In this document: positions 24,702 through 31,364 of the stretch, piece by piece
Layout: every line of letters starts with the position of its first letter
Numbering within the stretch: the first letter of the stretch is position 1
Origin: Usitatibacter rugosus
GTDB lineage: Bacteria > Pseudomonadota > Gammaproteobacteria > Burkholderiales > Usitatibacteraceae
Assembly: GCF_013003965.1 (NCBI RefSeq)
Contig: NZ_CP053069.1
Coordinates: 3,751,419-3,815,418 of the forward strand
Direction of reading: 5' to 3'
DNA length: 64,000 nt
Program-made: the position numbers and the translations under genes
The notes under the pieces: model-generated
The model's input: the letters and a program-made list of their open reading frames with translations, nothing else
What the model was told of the DNA's origin: nothing
Databases searched by the model: none

Positions 24702-25583
24702 TTATTGGTAGAGCGTGCCGGTGTTGACCACGGGCTGCGCGTCGCGATCCGAGCACAGCACCACCATCAGGTTGGACACCATCGCGGCGCGGCGTTCGTC
24801 GTCCAGCTCCACGACATTCTTCTCCGAGAGCTGCTTCAGCGCCATCTCGACCATCGTCACCGCGCCGGTCACGATCTTGGTGCGCGCGGAGATCACGGCT
24901 TCGGCCTGCTGCCGGCGCAGCATCGCCCCGGCGATTTCGGGCGCATAGGCGAGGTGCGTGAGCTTGGCTTCCTGGACCGAGACGCCCGCCTGCTGCACGC
25001 GCGCCTGCAATTCGTTGCGCAGCGCGTCGGCCACGACGTCCGCGCCGCCGCGCAGCGTGACCTCGCTGCCGTGATCGCCCTCGCCCTCGTCGTAGTTGTA
25101 GCCGGTGGCGACGTGGCGCAGCGCCGACTCGCTCTGCACACGCACGAAGTTCTCGAAGTCCTCGACGTCGAACAGGGCCTGCGCCGTGTCCTCGACGCGC
25201 CACACCACCACGGCGCCGATCTCGACCGGGTTGCCGCGCTTGTCGTTCACCTTGAGGGTCTCGATGTTCTGGTTGCGCGCGCGGACGCTCACTCGCTTGC
25301 GGATGTTCCAGGGGAGCGTCCAGCGCAGGCCCGACTCGCGCTCGGTGCCGAGGTAGCTGCCGAAGAGCGTGAGGACGCCGGCCTGGTTGGGCTGAAGCAT
25401 GAAGAAGCCGCCCGCGATGAAGCCGATGGCGAGGCCGCAAGCCACGATGAAGACGGGCTGTCGCACCAGGGTGATGAGGAAGACGAGGAGGACACCGAGC
25501 CCGATCGCGAGCAGCAGCATGAAAATGCCGTTGGCGGTGCTGGCGGGTTTCTCGAAGTTGCCGGACTTGCGGTAGTCGGACAT
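24702..25583 (-). CDS. SPFH/Band 7 domain membrane protein
   Basis: This 293-residue protein has two hydrophobic segments near the N-terminus (about residues 19-39 and 43-63). An SPFH/Band 7 domain follows ([49 protein letters not shown]) and then a coiled, Glu/Ala-rich C-terminal half ([20 protein letters not shown]). SPFH proteins form membrane-bound oligomers and scaffold microdomains or regulate proteases. ATG 25583 is preceded by a region holding a perfect GTGATATCAC palindrome. It is probably the first gene of a unit with the Arc-like protein. Confidence 0.88.
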   Translation of the reverse strand: MSDYRKSGNFEKPASTANGIFMLLLAIGLGVLLVFLITLVRQPVFIVACGLAIGFIAGGFFMLQPNQAGVLTLFGSYLGTERESGLRWTLPWNIRKRVSVRARNQNIETLKVNDKRGNPVEIGAVVVWRVEDTAQALFDVEDFENFVRVQSESALRHVATGYNYDEGEGDHGSEVTLRGGADVVADALRNELQARVQQAGVSVQEAKLTHLAYAPEIAGAMLRRQQAEAVISARTKIVTGAVTMVEMALKQLSEKNVVELDDERRAAMVSNLMVVLCSDRDAQPVVNTGTLYQ

Positions 25584-25623
25584 GTGATGGCTCCCGGGCA
25601 GGGGGTGTGGCCCTGCTATTGAT

Positions 25624-25633
25624 GTGATATCAC
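25624..25633. promoter_or_regulatory. Perfect GTGATATCAC palindrome upstream of the SPFH gene
   Basis: This 10-bp perfect palindrome lies 41-50 bp upstream of the SPFH start and within 60 bp of the divergent GSHGG-protein gene. A ribbon-helix-helix protein encoded downstream of the SPFH gene could bind here. The palindrome is seen; the operator role is inferred. Confidence 0.5.
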
Positions 25634-25680
25634 TTTGCTACCAACCGGGGCCGGCTGTCAAGCGGGCCTAGAATCGGGGC

Positions 25681-26481
25681 ATGGATACCCCCCTCACCCT
25701 CGATACGGCCACCCGCGCCGCGGCCAATGCCGCCGGACGCGTCGTGGTATGCGGTTCACACGGCGGCCTCTACCCGGCCTGGCTCCTGGCGCGGGCCCGC
25801 GTGCGCGCGGCGCTGCTCAACGATGCCGGCATCGGCAAGGACGGCGCCGGCCTCGGCGGCCTGCTGTGGCTGGAGAAGCTCGGCATCGCGGCGTGCGCGG
25901 TCGATCACGCCAGCGCCCGCATCGGCGATGCGGCCGACATGCTCGCGAACGGACGCCTTTCGCATGCGAACACCGTGGCGGCCGCGCTCGGCTGCAAGGC
26001 CGGAATGCCCTGCACGGAAGCGACGCAGCACCTGCACCGGGCGCATGCCTACGCCGGCGAAGTGCCCACGCTCGGGGAAGGCCGCGCGAAGATCCCGGCC
26101 TCGGGACATCGCGACGTGTGGGCGCTGGACTCCATCGCGCTCGTGCAGCCCGACGACCGGCGCGCGATCGTCATGACCGGCAGCCACGGCGGCCTCTTCG
26201 GCGGCCGCAACGACGACGTGGTGAAGGTCGATCTCTTCGCCGCCTTCTTCAACGACGCCGGCGGCGGCAAGGACGACGCGGGAATGTCGCGGCTGCCGGT
26301 GCTCGACGAGCGCGGCATCGCGGGCGCCACGGTCTCGGCCAACACGGCCCGCATCGGCGACGGACGCTCGACCTACGAGACGGGCGTGCTCTCGCGGGTC
26401 AACGGGATCGCGAACCGGCTCGGACTCGAGGAAGGGATGGCCGCGCGCGAGGCTGTTGCCCGGTTGCTGGGTCTTGCCTAG
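25681..26481 (+). CDS. Hypothetical protein with internally duplicated GSHGG domain
   Basis: This 266-residue soluble protein is built from two homologous halves. Paired motifs are GSHGG (25-29 and 167-171), NDAG (47-50 and 191-194) with a following KD, and ARIGD (79-83 and 223-227), then a GM near 108 and 252. No signal peptide or membrane span is seen. The conserved Gly/His/Asp residues suggest a binding or catalytic site, but I recognise no characterised family. The start is ATG 25681. It is divergent from the SPFH gene and convergent with an M48 peptidase gene, with which it shares a CTAG double stop. Confidence 0.7.
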   Translation: MDTPLTLDTATRAAANAAGRVVVCGSHGGLYPAWLLARARVRAALLNDAGIGKDGAGLGGLLWLEKLGIAACAVDHASARIGDAADMLANGRLSHANTVAAALGCKAGMPCTEATQHLHRAHAYAGEVPTLGEGRAKIPASGHRDVWALDSIALVQPDDRRAIVMTGSHGGLFGGRNDDVVKVDLFAAFFNDAGGGKDDAGMSRLPVLDERGIAGATVSANTARIGDGRSTYETGVLSRVNGIANRLGLEEGMAAREAVARLLGLA

Positions 26482-28214
26482 CGGAGCGGGTGCGCGAGCA
26501 CGCCCGCGGGCAAGTCCTCGGTCGTGAAGTTCTTGCGCACGACCGCCATCTGGTCGAGCGGCACCACCGAGTGGAAGAGGGCCCGGTAGCGCCGCAGGAT
26601 TTCCGTCTCGTCTTCGCCGTGCTGCTCGAGCTTCGCTGGGTCGAGCGCGATCGCGAGCGTCTGGGTCACGATCGTGACCGGCGGCTTGTCCACGGAGAAG
26701 ATCGCCTGCCCCTCGCATTCGAGCAGGTAGGCGGCGCCCACGCACGGCTCGCCGGCCAGCGCCTCCGCGAAAAGGGCGTGCACGTCCGCGGGCAACGACG
26801 ATGCCCGTCCCTCGCCGTCGTCCGCGCGGCGCTGTCCCGTGGCGACGGCGCGATCGAACTCGCTCCCGATGTTGTCGATCCAGGTGCGGCGGCGCCGCGC
26901 TTCCCGCTCGTCGCCGATGCGGTCGTAGTAAGCCGCCACGCAGCCGAACGCCGCGACCCGGAACGCGGGGGCCTCCCGTGCCAGCGTCTCGAGGATTTCC
27001 AGGCCGGCCGCATCGCCGGCGCCGAGCAGCGCGGCGCCAAGATCGCACGCGATGCGGCGGTCGGCGGGATTCGCCTCGTGCAGCCGGCGGAGGTCGTCAA
27101 CTCCGTGGCGTCGTCCGAGGTGCCGCAATCGCAGGTGCTCGAGGCGCCATCCGCCGCCCATCTCGCGCACCCATCGCTCGTTGAACTCGGCCAGCAGCGC
27201 GGGCCATGCCGCACCGACCAGCGCTTCGCCGGCCGAGTCCGAGGGCACGTCGATGACGGCCGGCTCGCCGATCGCGGCCAGGCGCTCGTGCAGGCTGGGG
27301 TGCGTATCGACGAGGCTCGAGGGCCGGGCCAGGGATTCGTCGAGCCATGCCCGCAGGTCCGTTGCCGGGCACTCGCAAGCACCGCGCGCGAAGCGCTCGT
27401 GATAGTCGCGCGGCGGAACGGCCTCGCGGGCTTGCCAATCCGCCAGCTCGGGGTCGAACCGCCGCGATTCGAACACGGAAGCGATGGCGATCCACGAGAG
27501 CGCGGATGCAAACGCGGGGCCGCCGACGGCGCGTGCCGCATCCGCGTCCGCCTCGTATTCACAGCGCCTCGAGTACTCGAAGCTGCGCCGGCTGAAGAGG
27601 GGCACGAAGCGCTTCGCGAACCACACGGCCGCCTGGTCCAGCGCGTTGTCGGAGTCCTGGAGGTACGCCGCATGCTCGAGCCAGCCCGAGCGAGCGCGGT
27701 AGATCCAGTGGCCGAAGCGCCCGTGACGCCGGGAGAAGTGGCCCAGCTCGTGCGCCATCACGGCCAGGACCTGCGCGCGGCTCATCGCGGCCAGCAGCGG
27801 AACGCCGATCGTCATGACGCAGCGCGTGCCGAACAGTCCGAAGAAGCCCCGGGTCTCCACGACGCTCGCGTTGAAGTCGCCATCCACGTGCACGACCATG
27901 CGGCCGGGCACGCCGATCTTCTTCCGCAGGTCGTCGAGCGCCGCATGCAGGGCCGGGGCCTCGGTGGCATCGAGCACGCGGCCGTCGATCCGGAAAGACG
28001 GCCGCAGGATCCACGCGATGAGCACGATCCCGGCGGCTCCGGCGTAGTAGATGAAGACGTTGTTCATCCACAGCATGCCGATCAGCATCGGCAGCGCGAT
28101 CGGGAAGACCTGCGAGGCGGTCAGCGCCGCATCGCCGGCCAGCGCGAGAACCGCGAGGCCCACGGCGCTTTCGCGCTTCGCGGGACCCGGCCGCGCTTCC
28201 GTGCGCGTCACCAT
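26478..28214 (-). CDS. M48-family membrane zinc metallopeptidase
   Basis: This 578-residue protein has two hydrophobic segments at about residues 17-45 and 50-70, then an M48 peptidase domain with the zinc site HELGH (155-159) and the third ligand Glu in EYEADADAAR. The long C-terminal part (about 280-578) is Glu/Arg/Ala-rich and may hold TPR-like helices (LEILETLAREAPAFRVAAFG). M48 enzymes degrade misfolded membrane or periplasmic proteins. ATG 28214 is followed immediately by GTG 28211, which overlaps the upstream stop (GTGA), so either may start translation. The stop codon overlaps that of the GSHGG gene. Confidence 0.85.
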   Translation of the reverse strand: MVTRTEARPGPAKRESAVGLAVLALAGDAALTASQVFPIALPMLIGMLWMNNVFIYYAGAAGIVLIAWILRPSFRIDGRVLDATEAPALHAALDDLRKKIGVPGRMVVHVDGDFNASVVETRGFFGLFGTRCVMTIGVPLLAAMSRAQVLAVMAHELGHFSRRHGRFGHWIYRARSGWLEHAAYLQDSDNALDQAAVWFAKRFVPLFSRRSFEYSRRCEYEADADAARAVGGPAFASALSWIAIASVFESRRFDPELADWQAREAVPPRDYHERFARGACECPATDLRAWLDESLARPSSLVDTHPSLHERLAAIGEPAVIDVPSDSAGEALVGAAWPALLAEFNERWVREMGGGWRLEHLRLRHLGRRHGVDDLRRLHEANPADRRIACDLGAALLGAGDAAGLEILETLAREAPAFRVAAFGCVAAYYDRIGDEREARRRRTWIDNIGSEFDRAVATGQRRADDGEGRASSLPADVHALFAEALAGEPCVGAAYLLECEGQAIFSVDKPPVTIVTQTLAIALDPAKLEQHGEDETEILRRYRALFHSVVPLDQMAVVRKNFTTEDLPAGVLAHPLR

Positions 28215-29335
28215 CCGTTGAATCGGTCCCAGCGGGCCTCGACTTCGGCGCCGCCGCCGTTCACCACTTCGTAGCGCGCGTGCTGCGCTCCGGTGGCACA
28301 GGCGTGGTTCGGGAAAATCCGCAGCTGCGTTCCGACGGGGAACCTCGAGATGTCCGCCGCCCCGCCACCGCGCCGCGCGATGATGCCGTGCTCCTGGTTC
28401 GTCTCCACCACGACGAGGTCGCCGAACGCGCGTCCGTTCGCATCCGCCACCAGCCCATAGCCTTGATCCACGGCCTGGTTCGCGGTGCCGCGGTCGCGCG
28501 AGAGGGCCATCCATCCGGCGTCGGTGATGACCCACCCCTTTTCCGCTTGATGGCCGATCACGGTGGCGAGCACCGAGAGCGCGAGGTCTTCGACACGGCA
28601 CACGCCGAGCCCGGCCATCACGAGATCCATGAACATGTAGACCCCGGCGCGCACCTCGGTGACGCCTTCGAAGGAGTCGCCGAACATCGCGGTGGGCGTC
28701 GAGCCCACGCTCACGACGGGACACGCGTGCCCCGCGGCTCGAAGCCGCGAGGCCGCCGTGACGACGCCCTCCCGTTCACGCTTCGCCCATGCGCGGATCT
28801 CATCCAGGGAACGCGAGCCGTACGAGTTGCCCGCATGCGTCATCACGCCGCACAGGTTCTCGCGGAGCACATCGCCGATCTCGATCAGCTCCGCCGCATC
28901 GGGCTTCACGCCGGCGCGATGGCCATCGGTGTCGATCTCCACCAACGCCGGCAGCGCGAGGCCCTCCGCACGGCAGAAGGCATCGAGGCTGCGCGCGGCC
29001 TGGGCACTGTCGAGGATCACGCCGAGCTCGCAGCCCGCGCGTCGCAACGCAGCCGCCCTCGCGAGCTTGTTGGGCGCGATGCCCACGGCATAGAGGATGT
29101 CGGTGAAGCCGTGGCCGAAGAACCACTCCGCTTCCTTGAGCGTGGAGACCGTGATCGGCCCCGGCGTGCCGCCCAGGGCGATGCGCGCGGCCTCGTGCGA
29201 CTTCGCGGTCTTCACGTGGGGACGAAGGGCCACGCCCATCGTAGCGAGGCGATCGCGAAGGCGCGCGCAGTTGCGCTCGACCTTCATGCGGTCGACGACG
29301 AGCGCGGGTGTCTCGACGTCGCGCAGCGTGCTCAA
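28208..29335 (-). CDS. DSD1-family PLP enzyme (D-threonine aldolase / D-serine dehydratase-like)
   Basis: This 375-residue protein belongs to the alanine-racemase N-terminal-fold family that includes D-threonine aldolase and D-serine dehydratase. The PLP lysine is Lys42 in LRPHVKTAKS. The C-terminal metal-site region FPNHACATG is present and fits a zinc-dependent D-amino-acid lyase. The start is a TTG at 29335 overlapping the upstream lipoprotein stop (TTGA); upstream in-frame sequence belongs to that gene's other frame. Which D-hydroxyamino acid is used cannot be told. Confidence 0.85.
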   Translation of the reverse strand: MSTLRDVETPALVVDRMKVERNCARLRDRLATMGVALRPHVKTAKSHEAARIALGGTPGPITVSTLKEAEWFFGHGFTDILYAVGIAPNKLARAAALRRAGCELGVILDSAQAARSLDAFCRAEGLALPALVEIDTDGHRAGVKPDAAELIEIGDVLRENLCGVMTHAGNSYGSRSLDEIRAWAKREREGVVTAASRLRAAGHACPVVSVGSTPTAMFGDSFEGVTEVRAGVYMFMDLVMAGLGVCRVEDLALSVLATVIGHQAEKGWVITDAGWMALSRDRGTANQAVDQGYGLVADANGRAFGDLVVVETNQEHGIIARRGGGAADISRFPVGTQLRIFPNHACATGAQHARYEVVNGGGAEVEARWDRFNGW

Positions 29336-29811
29336 CGTCGTTTGTAGATCACTCGGAAGAGGTTCGTGCCCTCGAACGTGATGAACGCCGCGGGGCGCGA
29401 CTTGCCGTCGAGGTCGTAGCAGGCCTCGAGCGTGCTCTCGCCGATCATGCGGTAGATCACCGGATAGCGCTTGCCCTTGCTCGGGCCTTCCTCGCCGATG
29501 ACGTCGAAGGACTTCGGATCGCCGCCGAGGAACACGAGGCGGCCGCGGTCCGTGCCTTGCGGAGCCCCGTAGACGACGTAGCGGTCGCCCTTCACTTCGA
29601 GGCGGAAGTCCTGTCCGAACTTGAACTCCTTGCCGCCGAGCTCCGCGAGCACCGGCGTCCAGTTGCCGTTGAGCGCCGGGTCGGCCGGAGCGGTGGAGAC
29701 GGGGCCCGACGCAGTGGCCGATGTCGACGCACCCGAGGAGGACGGCGCGGTCGAATCCGTGGCACAACCCGCGACAAGAGCCAGCAGCAAACCGCAAGCA
29801 ACGATACGCAT
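29332..29811 (-). CDS. Lipoprotein with TIGR03067-like domain
   Basis: This 159-residue protein has a lipoprotein signal (MRIVACGLLLALVAGC), then a Ser/Thr/Ala-rich linker (residues 17-45) and a beta-rich domain (LNGNWTPVLAELGGKEFKFG, KGDRYVVYG, EGPSKGKRYPVIYRM). This resembles the TIGR03067 domain of unknown function. The ATG at 29811 overlaps the stop of the Bug receptor gene by one base (TGATG). The next gene's TTG start overlaps its stop. It is probably outer-membrane or periplasm-anchored; the role is unknown. Confidence 0.72.
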   Translation of the reverse strand: MRIVACGLLLALVAGCATDSTAPSSSGASTSATASGPVSTAPADPALNGNWTPVLAELGGKEFKFGQDFRLEVKGDRYVVYGAPQGTDRGRLVFLGGDPKSFDVIGEEGPSKGKRYPVIYRMIGESTLEACYDLDGKSRPAAFITFEGTNLFRVIYKRR

Positions 29812-30779
29812 CAATCCCCCGCCCTGATGTTGTTGTCCTTGACGACCTTCGCCCAGCGCGCGATCTCGCCACGCAGGAACCGGTCGAGATCCGCCGGGCC
29901 GCCGCCCAGTACGTCCATGCCCTGCGCTCCGAGCTTCTCGGCGACGCCGGGGTCCTTGAGGGCCTTCGCGATCTCTTCGTGGATGCGCTGGACCATCGCC
30001 GGCGGCGTCTTCGCCGGGACAATGATGCCCCACCACGCGAGCGCCGAGAATCCCGGCACGCCCTGCTCCGCCACGGGCTTCACGCCGGGGAGCTGCTGCG
30101 AGGGCGAAGGCGACGTGACGCCGAGCGCCTTCACGCGCCCGCCCTTCACGTGCGGCGTCACGAGGAACACGGTGCCGATGGCGAGCGGCACCTGCCCGCC
30201 AACCGCGTCGTTCATCAACGGCCCACCGCCCTTGTAGGGGATGTGCGTCATCTCGACCTTGAGCTGGTTCGCGATCTGCGTCATCGCGAGGTGGCCGAGG
30301 CTGCCCGAGCCGATGGAGCCGTACGAGATGCTGCCCGGCTTCGCCTTCGCCGCGGCGATCACGTCGGCGAAGCTCGCGTAGGGCTGGCTCGAGTGGGCGA
30401 CGATCGCCATGGGCGACGTGCCCACGAGCGTCACGGGTGCCAGGTCGGTCAGCGTATCGAACGGCATGTTGGGGATGAGCGAGGGGTTCACGCCGTGCGT
30501 GTCGAACACCACGCCGATCGTGTAGCCATCGGGCGGCGAGGACGCGACGTTCGCGGCACCGATGGAACCCGAGGCCCCGCCCTTGTTCTCGACCACGAAG
30601 GGCTGGCCGGTCTGCACCTGGAGCTGCTGGGCGAGGATGCGGGCGACCTGGTCCACCGACCCGCCGGGCGGGAAGACGGCGATCACCTTCACCGGTTTCG
30701 AGGGCCACGCCTGGGCGTGTGCGTGGGGGGCAAGCAGGACGGCGCAGGCCGCGGCCAGGGCCGCGAGGCATCTCTTCAT
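29811..30779 (-). CDS. Bug-family tripartite tricarboxylate transporter receptor (TctC-like)
   Basis: This 322-residue periplasmic solute receptor has a signal peptide (LAALAAACAVLLAPHAHA). Family sequence includes WPSKPVKVIAVFPPGGSVDQ, VENKGGASGSIGAANVA and MTHIPYKGGGPLMND. Bug receptors bind small carboxylates or similar molecules. No tctAB genes are adjacent here, so it is an orphan receptor, which is common in Burkholderiales-type genomes. The ATG at 30779 starts a run with a lipoprotein, a PLP enzyme and an M48 peptidase. The ligand is unknown. Confidence 0.9.
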   Translation of the reverse strand: MKRCLAALAAACAVLLAPHAHAQAWPSKPVKVIAVFPPGGSVDQVARILAQQLQVQTGQPFVVENKGGASGSIGAANVASSPPDGYTIGVVFDTHGVNPSLIPNMPFDTLTDLAPVTLVGTSPMAIVAHSSQPYASFADVIAAAKAKPGSISYGSIGSGSLGHLAMTQIANQLKVEMTHIPYKGGGPLMNDAVGGQVPLAIGTVFLVTPHVKGGRVKALGVTSPSPSQQLPGVKPVAEQGVPGFSALAWWGIIVPAKTPPAMVQRIHEEIAKALKDPGVAEKLGAQGMDVLGGGPADLDRFLRGEIARWAKVVKDNNIRAGD

Positions 30780-30800
30780 GGTGTTCCTCCTGCCCCTATT

Positions 30801-31274
30801 CTAGAGTGCCAGGCGCATGACGCGCTCTTCGCCCGCCATCTCGCCGGTTTCGACGAAACCGTGGCGGGCGTAGAAGCCACGCGGGTTGCCATTCTCGGGG
30901 ACGAAGGAGAGCAGCATCACCTTGGCGGGGGCTCGCGTGCGGGCATAGGCGATCAGGAGCTCGATCGCCTGCGCGCCGTAGCCTTTGCCCTGGTGATCGG
31001 CGGCAATCATGAAGCGCCACAGGCCGACATAGGGCTCGACCTTGTACGTGTCGTCCGCGTTGGCCGGGTCCTTGGTGTGGTCTTCCAGCATCGCGAATCC
31101 CACGGGCTCCTCGCCCGCCGCGATGCCGAACATCGTCGCCTCGGGATGGAAGTGCGCCTGGGCCATCGACACCGAATTCAGCGCGACGAACGTCTCCTGC
31201 TCCGGCGCGACCTTGAGGCGCATGAACGGGCGGTAGTTCTCGCGGGTAAGGGGGATCAGGGAAACCGTTGCCAT
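30801..31274 (-). CDS. GNAT-family N-acetyltransferase
   Basis: This 157-residue GCN5-related acetyltransferase has the acetyl-CoA loop at ADHQGKGYGAQA and the C-terminal RGFYARHGFVETG motif. N-terminal sequence (ENYRPFMRLKVAPEQETFVA) resembles spermidine/streptothricin-type members, but the acceptor is not predictable. I use ATG 31274; a GTG three codons upstream is possible. It is the gene before a GGGTCAGA hairpin and lies downstream of the formate dehydrogenase genes. Confidence 0.85.
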   Translation of the reverse strand: MATVSLIPLTRENYRPFMRLKVAPEQETFVALNSVSMAQAHFHPEATMFGIAAGEEPVGFAMLEDHTKDPANADDTYKVEPYVGLWRFMIAADHQGKGYGAQAIELLIAYARTRAPAKVMLLSFVPENGNPRGFYARHGFVETGEMAGEERVMRLAL

Positions 31275-31291
31275 GGCCGGCACTGTACCAA

Positions 31292-31354
31292 CGAATAAAG
31301 GGGTCAGACCACTTCATTGCGGCAAGCAATGAAGTGGTCTGACCCCTTTATTCG
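31292..31354. repeat. Perfect 29-bp inverted repeat with GGGTCAGA core, next to the formate dehydrogenase stop
   Basis: The arms at 31292-31320 and 31326-31354 are exact reverse complements with a 5-nt loop (outer end CGAATAAAGGGGTCAGACC). A further partial copy GACCCTTTATTC (31355-31366) reaches into the stop codon of the formate dehydrogenase alpha gene. It shares GGGTCAGA with the repeat at 23971-24065. It could act as a transcription terminator for the fdh operon; no T tract follows it. Confidence 0.85.
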
Positions 31355-31364
31355 GACCCTTTAT

